Under the pieces are notes generated by a model. It was not told where the DNA came from and made no database searches. It worked only from the letters and a program-made list of their open reading frames with translations. Both the position numbers and the translations under genes were made by a program. Below are positions 16,477 through 24,863 of a DNA stretch of 64,000 nt, one piece after another; within the stretch, counting starts at the first letter, position 1, and every line of letters starts with the position of its first letter. Source of the stretch: Robbsia sp. KACC 23696 (GTDB taxonomy: Bacteria > Pseudomonadota > Gammaproteobacteria > Burkholderiales > Burkholderiaceae); contig NZ_CP156628.1 of NCBI RefSeq assembly GCF_039852015.1, forward strand, positions 124,001 through 188,000. Reading direction: 5' to 3'.

Positions 16477-17559
16477 ATGAGGACGTGCCGCCAGTCGTTT
16501 GAGTTCGCCCGCTTGATCGGTTGTTCATTGTGGCTGACGCTATCTGCCGCTTTCGCAGCCGGCTGGCGAACGGCGAGCTGTTTGCTGGCGTTCGCGCTGC
16601 TGAGCGCCTGCAGCGCGATGACGGACCGCGTACCGGCGCCCATCATCGATGCGCATATCTTGCCGGCGGATCCGGATGACGAGCCGCAGGCGCCCGTTTT
16701 GCCAGCGCCCGTCGCATTGGAGCCGAATCCGATGCGAACGGCCGCACCGCGTCCGGTGCGCAAGCCCGTGCCCCGCCCGGTGCGCAAGCTCGCGCCGCCG
16801 CGCAAGGAAACACCGCCGCCGCCCGCTCCCACGGCCCCGCCAAAGGCGCCGCTCGTCGTCGCGATTCAGGAGGTGCCGGCCGGGACGATGCGCGGCATGC
16901 TCGATGCCGAGGTGCAGCGCTCGAACGGCAACGTCATCGGCCGCGCCGTCGATGCGGTGGCCGGGATAAACGGCTCGATGCAAGCGGTGGTCGTCAATCT
17001 GGTCGGCTTCATGGGCGTGGGTGACCGTAAAGTGCGGCTCGCCTGGTCGATGGTGCGTTTCAATCCCGCGCCGCATGGCCAACCGCCGTTCACGTTGACG
17101 TCGGACAAGGTCGAGCCGACCGCCTCGAGCCCGGGCTCAGGGGGCAGTCCCGCGGCACCGGCCGGCATGATGAATTTGATCGACGCCACCGCGCGGACCG
17201 CCAAGGGGCAAGAAGTCGGCCATGTCGTCGATGTCCTGCTGGACGCCGCCGGCAAGCCGCAAGGCGTGGTGTTGAATATCAGCGATTCGCTGATCCACGA
17301 TAAGCACTTGATCGCCGCGGCGTGGAGCGCCATGCATCTGCGCGGCGATCCGAAGGCGCCGCGACTGGAAACGGAGCTGGACGAAAAACAGATCGAGGCA
17401 TCGCCCGAGTTTATCGCCGGCAAGCCGATTCGTCTGGTATCGCCTCCCCCCGTGACCGATGTGGCCGACAGCGACGACAAGTCGACGAGCGGCGCCGGTG
17501 CCACAGCGAAGACCGCGGCCGGGGGACAGCCCCCAGCCTCCGGTCCCGCGAAGCAGTGA
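16477..17559 (+). CDS. Predicted lipoprotein with two PRC-barrel-like repeats
   Basis: About 360 residues from ATG 16477; an upstream ATG at 16435 is also in frame and neither has a good ribosome-binding site. The N-terminus has two hydrophobic stretches, the second ending in a lipobox (FALLSACS), so it is probably a lipoprotein. A Pro/Lys/Arg-rich segment follows, then two related ~60-residue units, each with the pattern (I/L)xxA..., GxxxGxxVDxxxxxxGxxQxVVxN: EVQRSNGNVIGRAVDAVAG and TARTAKGQEVGHVVDVLLD. This pattern resembles PRC-barrel domains. It is followed 6 bp later by an MFS gene, suggesting co-transcription. Function unknown. Confidence 0.6.
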   Translation: MRTCRQSFEFARLIGCSLWLTLSAAFAAGWRTASCLLAFALLSACSAMTDRVPAPIIDAHILPADPDDEPQAPVLPAPVALEPNPMRTAAPRPVRKPVPRPVRKLAPPRKETPPPPAPTAPPKAPLVVAIQEVPAGTMRGMLDAEVQRSNGNVIGRAVDAVAGINGSMQAVVVNLVGFMGVGDRKVRLAWSMVRFNPAPHGQPPFTLTSDKVEPTASSPGSGGSPAAPAGMMNLIDATARTAKGQEVGHVVDVLLDAAGKPQGVVLNISDSLIHDKHLIAAAWSAMHLRGDPKAPRLETELDEKQIEASPEFIAGKPIRLVSPPPVTDVADSDDKSTSGAGATAKTAAGGQPPASGPAKQ

Positions 17560-17565
17560 TCGCCT

Positions 17566-18927
17566 ATGATCACGATTCGTAGTCTTCGCGCGCTGGACTG
17601 GCTGAACTTCTTTATCGCGAACGTCCAGACCGGTTTTGGCCCCTTCATTGCCTCCTACCTGGCTTCCCAGAAGTGGACGCAGGGTGAGATCGGCGTGGCG
17701 CTGAGCGTCGGGACGATCACGGCGATGATCAGCCAGTTGCCGGCAGGCGCGGTCGTCGATGCCATTCGCAGCAAGCATTTTGCTGCCGTCTCGGCGATCG
17801 TCGCCGTCACGATCAGCGCCCTGATGTTCGCGCTCAGCGCGGCCTGGATCTCTGTCGTCGCCGCCGAGGTGCTGCATGGTTTTGCCAGTTGCATGCTGGT
17901 GCCGGCATTGGCCGCCATTTCGCTGAAGCTGGTTGGGCGCGCGAACCTAGGCGATCGGCTTGGGCGCAATGCGCGATGGGCATCGATCGGCAGTGCCTTT
18001 GCGGCCTTGCTGATGGGCTTGTTCGGGCAGTACGTGTCGGTTGTGGCGATCTTCTGGTTGACGGCGGCACTGACGATCCCGGCGATATTCGCGCTTGCGA
18101 TGATCGAGGGCGGCGGCAGTGCCTTCGATTGGATGGACCGCTTGCTTGCGCGTTTTGGGGGCAGCACCGTCGCCGGCGTCGATCATCCGGTGGCTGCCGA
18201 CAGCACGGGCGGCACGGCCGCGCCCGCTCGCCCGGTACAGGATGACGAGCCGAAGGAATCGATCTGGACCCTCGTGCGCGACCGTCGGCTGCTGACGTTC
18301 GCGATCTGTATCGTGCTGTTCCATCTGTCGAACGCGGCGATGTTGAACCTGGCGGCGGGCGAGGTGACATTGAAGATGGGCGATCACGTGCAGTTGGTGA
18401 TCGCGGCCTGTATCGTCGTGCCGCAGATCATCGTTGCGGCGATGTCGCCTTGGGTCGGTCGCGCGTCGCAGCGCTGGGGACGGCGGCCGATTCTGGTGCT
18501 CGGCTTCTCGGCCTTGCCGATCCGGGCACTGCTGTTCGCGGTCACCAGCAACAGCCCCTATCTGTTGGTGCCGGTTCAGGCATTCGACGGCCTTAGTGCC
18601 GCCGTGTTCGGCGTGATGCTGCCGCTGATTGCCGCGGATGTTGCAGGCGGCAAGGGCCGATACAATCTGTGTATCGGCTTCTTCGGGCTGGCCGCCGGCA
18701 TCGGCGCGACGCTGAGCACGACGCTCGCCGGCTTTGCCGCCGACCGCTTCGGCAGCATGATGGCGTTTTTCGGTCTGGCCGCGGTGGGCGCCTTGGCGGT
18801 GCTGATGGTCTGGAAGGCGATGCCGGAAACGCGCGAGCGTGTGCCGGGTGATGCGTCTTTCGATACCGATGCCGCGAGCGAGACGATTGCGCCGGATGGC
18901 CCATCGTCTGGAAAGCAGCCTCGCTAA
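17566..18927 (+). CDS. MFS transporter of unknown specificity
   Basis: A 453-residue inner-membrane protein with about 12 hydrophobic helices in two halves, joined by a hydrophilic loop around residues 185-230 (VDHPVAADSTGG...DDEPKESIW). MFS hallmarks include QLPAGAVVDAIRSKHFA after helix 2 and GRASQRWGRRPILVLG after helix 8. The start lies 6 bp after the stop of the PRC-barrel-like lipoprotein, so the two genes are probably one transcript. I do not recognise a subfamily that reveals the substrate; drug or sugar efflux is possible. Confidence 0.7.
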   Translation: MITIRSLRALDWLNFFIANVQTGFGPFIASYLASQKWTQGEIGVALSVGTITAMISQLPAGAVVDAIRSKHFAAVSAIVAVTISALMFALSAAWISVVAAEVLHGFASCMLVPALAAISLKLVGRANLGDRLGRNARWASIGSAFAALLMGLFGQYVSVVAIFWLTAALTIPAIFALAMIEGGGSAFDWMDRLLARFGGSTVAGVDHPVAADSTGGTAAPARPVQDDEPKESIWTLVRDRRLLTFAICIVLFHLSNAAMLNLAAGEVTLKMGDHVQLVIAACIVVPQIIVAAMSPWVGRASQRWGRRPILVLGFSALPIRALLFAVTSNSPYLLVPVQAFDGLSAAVFGVMLPLIAADVAGGKGRYNLCIGFFGLAAGIGATLSTTLAGFAADRFGSMMAFFGLAAVGALAVLMVWKAMPETRERVPGDASFDTDAASETIAPDGPSSGKQPR

Positions 18928-19049
18928 AGCGCGAACGGCAGGATTGCATGGCATTCAGGAAGGCACGCAGCACGATTCGCGTGTCTTTCGGCGCTTTTCA
19001 ATGCATCCGAGCGGCCGTTTTCTGCCTATAATTCCAAAATGTGAATTTT

Positions 19050-19059
19050 GTCGTACGAC
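19050..19059. promoter_or_regulatory. Palindrome GTCGTACGAC upstream of the 136-residue gene
   Basis: A perfect 10-bp palindrome 57 bp before the next start codon. It resembles the core of the operator-like site in the galactarate cluster (31805-31817), but may be a chance CG-rich palindrome. Confidence 0.3.
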
Positions 19060-19115
19060 CTGCCGCCACACGAGTGCGGTAGAGTCGGTTTTCTTTTGTC
19101 TTTTCGAGCTTTGCG

Positions 19116-19526
19116 ATGAGCCTTTCGGAGCGGTGCAAGAGCACGTTGTTTCGGCTGATTTGCGAGGCGCCGTTGCCTGAGACCGTGATATTCATTCAGG
19201 CTGGCGCGCGCGGCGCAGCCGTACGTAAAGCGGCCCAAGTCCTGGCGACATTACGACAAGTGCCGACCACCGAGGTGGCGGTCCGAAGCGTGGCATCCCA
19301 TGCCGAGTTGGTCGCGCAAGGTAGCAGCGACGACGAGGATCTACGGATTTTTGAGACGAGCTGGCGGCGCGAGGACGGGGCGTCGACAGGATCGCATACC
19401 GAAGTGGTCTGGATCCGGGATCCGCTCTTTCTGTCGAACGACGAGACGCTGTTGGCGACATGGGCGGAATTGATGGCGGAGATTGCGTATCAGGAAGCCG
19501 AGCGGGCACTGAAAAAAGCCCGCTGA
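19116..19526 (+). CDS. Hypothetical protein, 136 residues
   Basis: I do not recognise this protein. It begins MSLSERCKSTLFRLICEAPLP, is cytosolic by composition (no signal peptide or membrane helix), and has an alternating hydrophobic pattern (ETVIFIQAG, TTEVAVRSVAS, HTEVVWIRDPLFL) ending in a helix rich in Glu, Ala and Lys. Codon use matches its neighbours, and it fills the gap between MFS and the EF-hand-like gene, which supports it as a real gene. It is convergent with the next gene. No function is proposed. Confidence 0.55.
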   Translation: MSLSERCKSTLFRLICEAPLPETVIFIQAGARGAAVRKAAQVLATLRQVPTTEVAVRSVASHAELVAQGSSDDEDLRIFETSWRREDGASTGSHTEVVWIRDPLFLSNDETLLATWAELMAEIAYQEAERALKKAR

Positions 19527-19588
19527 CCCGACCTGGGTGGGGTGACGGCGCCCCCGAGCGAGTAGGCCGTTCAGGGGTGCCCGCCCCA

Positions 19589-19608
19589 GGCCGCGCGATC
19601 GCGCGGCC
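19589..19608. terminator. 20-bp perfect palindrome between convergent genes
   Basis: Two self-complementary halves (GGCCGCGCGA / TCGCGCGGCC) sit between two convergent stop codons (19526 and 19632). The stem could act as a bidirectional terminator, but there is no T-tract on either side and no loop, so this is a weak call. Confidence 0.35.
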
Positions 19609-19631
19609 AGACCGAGCCAACGGAAGACGTG

Positions 19632-21839
19632 CTACTTCGCGGCCGGTGCGGCCGGCGCTGCCGGTGGTTTCACGCCGGTGACTTGCGCCTGGACGTTAGC
19701 GAATTGCGCCTTCGCCGGCAGCCACCGATCGGCCCAGCCATAGCGCCAGCCGACGATCGCGACGACGGCCAGCACGACCAATGCCGCGGTGATATAGCCG
19801 CCGGTATGCCGATCCGCGTACGGATCCTTGATCGGACGCGACGACAGCGGAATATGCGCTGTCTGAGACAGCAGCGACCCCATCCGCACATTTACCTTCA
19901 TTCGGCCATTGATGGCCCAGCCGCTCGCATCCAGGATCGGCCCGAGACTGCGTTCGCGCAATTTGAGCCAGGCGATGGCCATGCTCGGTCCCGAAATCGC
20001 AATGATGATGCCGACGAGCGCAGCCGGAATCCAGATGCCCAGTTCGATGAATTTGCCGAACAGGCCGACGATCACCGCGCTGATGCTGCCCAAGGCCACG
20101 CCCAAGGCGGCAACCGTTCCCACATCGATCTTGCTTGGCGGTGGCGCCGCTTTCGGGTCCGAGGCAGTCGGCGTACCGGTCGAGGCGATATTGGTCGCGA
20201 GCGAACCAAGATTGCCTTGCACCTTCGCATCGCTGGCAGCGGCCCGCTTGGCGACTTGCTCCTCGATCGCCCGCACGAATTTCTTGTACGGCGACAGGAA
20301 GGCTTGCCACACATTGGTCGGGTTATCGATCAGCTTGACGATGGTCGCGTCCCAATCCTGACCTTCTCGGTCATAGAACACGCCATTGCGGCCGACGAAC
20401 AGAAAGTCCGTCGAGCCGGCCGTGAACGCCGAGACGATTGTCATTTTCCGATTCTGTCGACGGCACTCGCAATAGGCCAGGCAGGCTTTCGCCATGCCGG
20501 CGAGTTGCGCGTGGCGGTTCATATCGGACACCTCGACCGTCAGATCGCAGCTGCGGCTGTCCAGATAGAGCTTGCCCGCCTCGAAGATTGCCCCGTCGCG
20601 CCGATAGAAGTCCTTAAAGGAGACGAAGTTGTGAACCAGGCGCAGCAAGTCGCGCTTGTAGCGCAGCAGCTTTTCCAGATCGACGATGCGGGCGTTATGC
20701 GGCTCGATCGCCTTGTCTTCCTCGATCAGGGCGTTGATGGCCGTCTGCGCCTCGCTATTTGCGATCTGCGTGATCTCGTCTATCGACAAGCTGTCGAGGC
20801 TCGACGCGGGTCGCGTGCTGCTCCACTGCCGATACGGCCCGAGGCGCGCCTGCAGCGTCTGCCATTGGCTTTGCGACAACGTGGTTTGCGTCTCGCTGAA
20901 TTGCGATGTCACGGCCGTCTTCTGCAAGGCGGCCAGCGCGTCGGCCCATGCCGGGTTGACGCTTTCGCCGAGCAGGGGCAGCATGCGGCCCGGCTGAATC
21001 GGCGCCAGGGGCAGACCGGCGATTTCCGGGGCGCCGCTGGACAGCGATAAGGCGCTGATGGCCTTGTAATCGTCCTGCGACGGATTCAATTCCTCGGTGG
21101 CGCGGCCATCGTAGGAGGCCAGGCTGCAACGTGCGAAAAAGTCGTCGATCTTCGCGCGGATGGCTTCCAGCGCGCTGGCCGCGGCGGCGGTGCCGTCGCC
21201 GTAGGGCATGATCGCTTCGTCGCCGGCATTCTTGGCGTGCCAATCCCGCAGCGCGACCGCATTGGCGAAGAACGCGTCGGACTTCTCCTGATTCGCGCCA
21301 TCGGCGCCGCTCAGATCCTTTACGGCGCCTTGCGTCCCGATGATTTTTTCCAGCGTGGCGCGGACCGCGTCGTCGTCGCCAGCGGTGTCCGGCGTGATGA
21401 CGCCATCGCCGTTGAAGCGCATCGCGGAAATCAACTTCGTACGGTCGCTGACATCCTGCAGCGTCAAGGGCTCGTCGGTCGATTTGCCCAAAAGCTCCAA
21501 AATGCGCTTGGCTTCGACGATCAGGTCGGCGGCACCCTCGGCGTCGCTGATCTGCGCAACGGTGATGGCGTCGCCGCCCTGAATCAAGTCGTCCGGATCG
21601 CGCAATTGCGCGCAGGCCCATTCGCAGGCCGCGATCAGTTCCGGCGGACGAATGCGGCCGTCTTTATCGGTATCGAGCAGGTCGAGCGTACGTGCGTCGA
21701 ATTCGAGTCCGCGTGTGGGACAGGCGAGAGCCACCCATTGTTTCTGATCCAGTTCGCGAAGGTGCGCGAGATCGGCGCCGGAGCGAATTGCAACCTGATC
21801 CACGCCACCGGCGCGAAAGTATTGCCAGGGATAGGCCAT
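19632..21839 (-). CDS. Large membrane-anchored protein with EF-hand-like loop, unknown function
   Basis: 735 residues, not recognised as a named family. It begins MAYPWQYFRAGGVDQVAI. Near residues 58-69 is a canonical EF-hand loop, DTDKDGRIRPPE, and a second acidic loop (FNGDGVITPD) follows about 75 residues later. The long middle part is soluble and mostly helical, with a Cys-containing patch (CLAYCECRRQNRK) around 460-475. After a Pro/Ala linker there are membrane helices near 600-650 (VAALGVALGSISAVIVGLF, WIPAALVGIIIAI) and near 695-712 (YITAALVVLAVVAIVGW), then an Ala/Pro-rich tail. This suggests a calcium-responsive cytoplasmic protein tethered to the inner membrane; that role is inference. 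It is monocistronic. Confidence 0.6.
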   Translation of the reverse strand: MAYPWQYFRAGGVDQVAIRSGADLAHLRELDQKQWVALACPTRGLEFDARTLDLLDTDKDGRIRPPELIAACEWACAQLRDPDDLIQGGDAITVAQISDAEGAADLIVEAKRILELLGKSTDEPLTLQDVSDRTKLISAMRFNGDGVITPDTAGDDDAVRATLEKIIGTQGAVKDLSGADGANQEKSDAFFANAVALRDWHAKNAGDEAIMPYGDGTAAAASALEAIRAKIDDFFARCSLASYDGRATEELNPSQDDYKAISALSLSSGAPEIAGLPLAPIQPGRMLPLLGESVNPAWADALAALQKTAVTSQFSETQTTLSQSQWQTLQARLGPYRQWSSTRPASSLDSLSIDEITQIANSEAQTAINALIEEDKAIEPHNARIVDLEKLLRYKRDLLRLVHNFVSFKDFYRRDGAIFEAGKLYLDSRSCDLTVEVSDMNRHAQLAGMAKACLAYCECRRQNRKMTIVSAFTAGSTDFLFVGRNGVFYDREGQDWDATIVKLIDNPTNVWQAFLSPYKKFVRAIEEQVAKRAAASDAKVQGNLGSLATNIASTGTPTASDPKAAPPPSKIDVGTVAALGVALGSISAVIVGLFGKFIELGIWIPAALVGIIIAISGPSMAIAWLKLRERSLGPILDASGWAINGRMKVNVRMGSLLSQTAHIPLSSRPIKDPYADRHTGGYITAALVVLAVVAIVGWRYGWADRWLPAKAQFANVQAQVTGVKPPAAPAAPAAK

Positions 21840-21972
21840 CGAGCGTCCGTAAAGAAAGGGGTCCGTAGAGTGCGCCCCTCATGCAATCCCACGCTGGCGC
21901 GGGGCAGCGGTGGCGCAGCTTCGTATTTTAGAAGCAAATCCGATGCGATGTGAGGCACCGTTACGTTTGGTT

Positions 21973-22437
21973 TTATTTCGCTTCGGGGGCATGGAGGCGT
22001 GCGAAGGCACCGCGCGCGTCGGCGATCGCTTTCCGATGCTGCTCCGCCCATATCCAGACGCCGCAGAACGCCGCGCCAAGACTTCGCCCCATTTCGGTCA
22101 GCTCATAGTCGACGCGCGGGGGAATCACCGGATGCACGGTGCGCACCACCAGGCCGTCGGCTTCCATTTGCCGAACGGTCTTCGTCAGCATCTTCTGACT
22201 GACGCCGCCGATCCGCTGGCCCAGCTGCATGAAGCGCAGCTTGCCGTGCTCCTCCAGCGCTTCCAATACCAACATCGTCCATTTGTCGGCGATCCGCTCG
22301 ATGATCTCGCGTACGAGGGCGTCCAGTTCCGGGTCGCGCTCCGACGGTTTCGGCGCGTGCGCGGCCGCGTAGGCGGCATGGCCGGGTACGTGTGTTGCGC
22401 TCTCGATGTCTGCGTTTTCCATGGCATGCCCGTTCAA
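21973..22437 (-). CDS. HxlR-family transcriptional regulator
   Basis: A 154-residue winged-helix regulator. After ~35 N-terminal residues the HxlR core begins (VREIIERIADKWTMLVLEAL), continuing with KLRFMQLGQRIGGVSQKMLTKTVRQMEADGLVVR and VDYELTEMG. Members often sense quinones or electrophiles and control a divergent oxidoreductase. Here it is divergent from a short-chain dehydrogenase across a 155-bp gap that contains repeated GTAAGT elements. There is no Cys in the usual N-terminal sensing position, so the signal is unclear. An alternative start is the Met at residue 6 (22422). Confidence 0.82.
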   Translation of the reverse strand: MNGHAMENADIESATHVPGHAAYAAAHAPKPSERDPELDALVREIIERIADKWTMLVLEALEEHGKLRFMQLGQRIGGVSQKMLTKTVRQMEADGLVVRTVHPVIPPRVDYELTEMGRSLGAAFCGVWIWAEQHRKAIADARGAFARLHAPEAK

Positions 22438-22440
22438 CGT

Positions 22441-22490
22441 GTAAGTCAGTTTCCTATCGGTAAGTATGGATTTTTTGGGTGCCTACTTCC
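22441..22490. promoter_or_regulatory. Candidate HxlR operator cluster
   Basis: Between the divergent HxlR and SDR genes, GTAAGT occurs at 22441-22446 and 22460-22465, and the inverse TACTTCC at 22484-22490. GGTAAGTA / TACTTCCC form a 7-of-8 inverted repeat. GTAAGT/ACTTAC half-sites are common in front of HxlR-controlled genes. Confidence 0.5.
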
Positions 22491-22592
22491 CAATGGAGAG
22501 TGTAGATCATACCATCTGTCTCAAGGGTGTCGGTTGCCGGACCGCCGCGCTTTTCTTATCGACAACGATCCATTTCGCGGGAGCATCACATC

Positions 22593-23378
22593 ATGCAAAT
22601 GACAGGCAATACGATCTTGATTACCGGTGGCGGCTCGGGCATCGGTCGAGCGCTGGCGGAAGCGTTTCATGCAAAGGGTAACCAGGTGATCGTGGCGGGG
22701 CGGCGACGCGCGATGCTGGAAGAGGTCGTCGCGGCGAACCCGGGTATGCAGGCGCTGGAATTGGACATCACGCGCGACGATGCGATCAAAGCGTTTGCAT
22801 CAAAGCTGACGACCGATTTTCCGGCGCTCAATGTCGTGATCCAGAATGCCGGGATCATGCGCAACGAGGATCTGCAGAAAGGCGAGACTGACACGGCCGA
22901 AGCGACGATCACGACGAATCTGCTGGGTCCGATTCGCTTGACCGCCGCCTTGCTGCCGCATCTGACGGCCCAGCCGCATGGCGCCTTGATGACAGTCAGC
23001 TCGGGTCTGGCCTATCTACCGCTGGCCATGACGCCGACCTACTGCGCGACGAAGGCGGCCATTCACTCGTACACGGAATCGCTGCGTTACCAGTTGAAAG
23101 ACACGTCGCTGCAGGTCCTGGAACTTGCGCCGCCCTACGTTCAGACGGGCTTGATGGGTGACCGGCAGGCGAACGATCCGCACGCGATGCCGTTGAAGGC
23201 TTTCATCGACGAGGTAATGACGATCTTGAGCACGCAGCCGGAGGTGCACGAAATCCTGGTCGATCGCGTCAAGCCGCTGCGGTTTGCAGCGGGCGGGGCC
23301 GACAAGACCGCCGACTACGCGGCCTTCTTCAAGCAATTCAACGACGGCATGGCCGCTGCGCGGCAAGGCGAAAAATAA
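22593..23378 (+). CDS. Short-chain dehydrogenase/reductase (DltE-like)
   Basis: A 261-residue classical SDR. The start at 22593 has GGGAG about 10 bases upstream. It has the cofactor motif TGGGSGIGRALAEAF (about 12-26), the NAG motif (IQNAGIM), the catalytic Ser (TVSSGLAYLPL), and YCATK with the active-site Tyr and Lys (YxxxK). The ending ...FKQFNDGMAAARQ and overall pattern resemble DltE-type oxidoreductases. Substrate unknown. Divergent from HxlR and probably repressed by it; induced when an electrophile or quinone is sensed, if the family pattern holds. Confidence 0.85.
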   Translation: MQMTGNTILITGGGSGIGRALAEAFHAKGNQVIVAGRRRAMLEEVVAANPGMQALELDITRDDAIKAFASKLTTDFPALNVVIQNAGIMRNEDLQKGETDTAEATITTNLLGPIRLTAALLPHLTAQPHGALMTVSSGLAYLPLAMTPTYCATKAAIHSYTESLRYQLKDTSLQVLELAPPYVQTGLMGDRQANDPHAMPLKAFIDEVMTILSTQPEVHEILVDRVKPLRFAAGGADKTADYAAFFKQFNDGMAAARQGEK

Positions 23379-23402
23379 GGGCGCCGTGCGGGCATGAACG
23401 GC

Positions 23403-23840
23403 TCAGCAGTTCGCGCCGGCATTGCGAATGAAGGAATAGCGTGTGATGTCGTCGCGGCGCTGCCAGCCCCGGCTTTCCCAGTAGGCCGCGCCTTCCACAT
23501 TGGTACACAGCACCTCGAGATAGCTTTTACAGATATCGAGTGCTTCCAATGCGGCGAGCGTGCGTTCGACCATGGCGTTGGCGATGCCGCGTCGGCGCAA
23601 GGCCGGCAGCACTACCACATGTTGCAGATAGCCACGTCGGCCGTCATGGCCCGACATCGCGCAACCGATCACTGCGTCGTCCTGAATCGCAACGAAGCTT
23701 AGACCGGGATTGCGCAGCAAATATCGGGCAATGGACGCTTGCGAATCCGCATCGCGTACCGAGACCCCGGGAGTGGCCTCCCAGAGCGCGCGTACCGCAT
23801 CGTAATCTTCGATCACCATCTCGCGAATCTGATACATCAA
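23403..23840 (-). CDS. GNAT-family N-acetyltransferase
   Basis: A 145-residue acetyl-CoA-dependent acyltransferase. The acetyl-CoA pyrophosphate loop is LRRRGIANAM (R/QxxGxG/A motif) at about 82-91, after the strand YLQHVVVLP; the C-terminal part has VEGAAYWESRGWQRR, as in YpeA/RimI-like acetyltransferases. It ends convergently with the SDR gene 24 bp away. The acceptor could be a small molecule or a protein N-terminus; not determinable here. Confidence 0.8.
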   Translation of the reverse strand: MMYQIREMVIEDYDAVRALWEATPGVSVRDADSQASIARYLLRNPGLSFVAIQDDAVIGCAMSGHDGRRGYLQHVVVLPALRRRGIANAMVERTLAALEALDICKSYLEVLCTNVEGAAYWESRGWQRRDDITRYSFIRNAGANC

Positions 23841-23906
23841 CTGCTCCTGTGCATGCCGGAAGGTACGGACCCGTCTCCCGATGGGCCCGGCCCTCGCGGT
23901 ACTTCG

Positions 23907-24125
23907 TTAATCGGCGTCTTTCTCTTCCGCCTTCTTCTGTGCCTTTACCGCTTTCTTGCGGGCTTTGCTGGCTTTCTTGTCGGCGTGCGTCGCGGACTTC
24001 GCGACATCGCCCTTATCGGCCGGGGACATCGGTGCCGACGCGGCATTCTGTGCGTTGGCCGTCAAGGCTGCCAATGCGAGGCCCGTACCGGCCAGCGTGA
24101 GCGTGATCAATCGATGAATGCGCAT
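23907..24125 (-). CDS. Small exported Lys/Ala-rich protein
   Basis: 72 residues from the ATG at 24125, chosen because GAGGAGGAGC lies just upstream. A clear signal peptide (MRIHRLITLTLAGTGLALAALTANA) is followed by a short mature part of about 47 residues consisting largely of Lys, Ala, Asp and Glu (KKASKARKKAVKAQKKAEEK). It should be a small, highly charged, helical periplasmic protein. Similar Lys/Ala-rich exported peptides are common and unnamed in Burkholderiaceae. A TATACT box on the minus strand at 24264-24269 may be its -10. Confidence 0.65.
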   Translation of the reverse strand: MRIHRLITLTLAGTGLALAALTANAQNAASAPMSPADKGDVAKSATHADKKASKARKKAVKAQKKAEEKDAD

Positions 24126-24334
24126 GGTGCTCCTCCTCATATCGTTGTGCAGGATCGGCTTGCATGGCGGCAAATGCCAGTACAACGAAGCGCCGCGGCT
24201 AGCGTCATCGCGATAGCCGTGCAATCACGTCGTCAGCATCGTCGCCATGCAGACCTGCCTTTTAGTATAACAATGCGACGGCGGAACATGCGTCAGTGTA
24301 GGATGCGGGTTTTGCTACTCCAGGAGCGTCCATC

Positions 24335-24847
24335 TTGTCCGTTCGTTCAATCGTCCGCTATCCCCACCCGGCATTGCGCACCGCGGCGCAGGCCGTCGCC
24401 GTGTTCGACGAAGCGCTTCGTACATTGGCGCAGGATCTGCACGACACGATGCTGACCGTCGACGGCGTGGGTATCACGGCGCCGCATATCGGCGTGGGAC
24501 AGCGCGTCGTGGTACTGGCGTTACCCGATGATCCGGCGCCCCGCCACTACGTCAATCCCGTCATTATCTGGCGCGCGGACGATCTGATCGTGCATGACGA
24601 GGGGAGCGTATCGATGCCCGGTGTCGTGGAAAAAGTCAGCCGCGCGGCGAAGGTCCGCGTGCGATATCAGGACCTGGATGGCGTCGAGCAGATCGAGGAA
24701 GCCGACGGCTTCCGCGCGGTCTGTCATCAGCACGAGATCGACCAGCTTGACGGCGTGTTCTGGGTCGAGCGTCTATCGCGCCTGAAGCGCGACCGCGCGA
24801 TTGCGCGCTTCAATAAGCTGCTTCGCGCCGGCACGGCTGCTGAGTAG
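24335..24847 (+). CDS. Peptide-deformylase-like protein with degenerate active site
   Basis: A 170-residue protein with the peptide deformylase fold, starting at TTG 24335 with AGGAG 8 bases upstream. Deformylases remove the formyl group from nascent N-termini with a metal held by Cys, His and His. All three hallmark motifs are altered: G-hGLAAPQ is GVGITAPH (44-51), EGCLS is EGSVS (89-93, metal Cys replaced by Ser91), and HEIDH is HEIDQ (133-137, second metal His replaced by Gln137). Glu134 and His133 remain. It is therefore unlikely to bind the usual metal and may have another substrate, another metal arrangement or no deformylase activity. A canonical def should exist elsewhere in the genome. 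Confidence 0.75.
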   Translation: MSVRSIVRYPHPALRTAAQAVAVFDEALRTLAQDLHDTMLTVDGVGITAPHIGVGQRVVVLALPDDPAPRHYVNPVIIWRADDLIVHDEGSVSMPGVVEKVSRAAKVRVRYQDLDGVEQIEEADGFRAVCHQHEIDQLDGVFWVERLSRLKRDRAIARFNKLLRAGTAAE

Positions 24848-24863
24848 CGCGACCGCGAGCCGT

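Noticed and set aside
16098-16502. 134-residue plus-strand frame before the lipoprotein
   Set aside because: No motif, atypical composition, and it overlaps the start of the lipoprotein in another frame.
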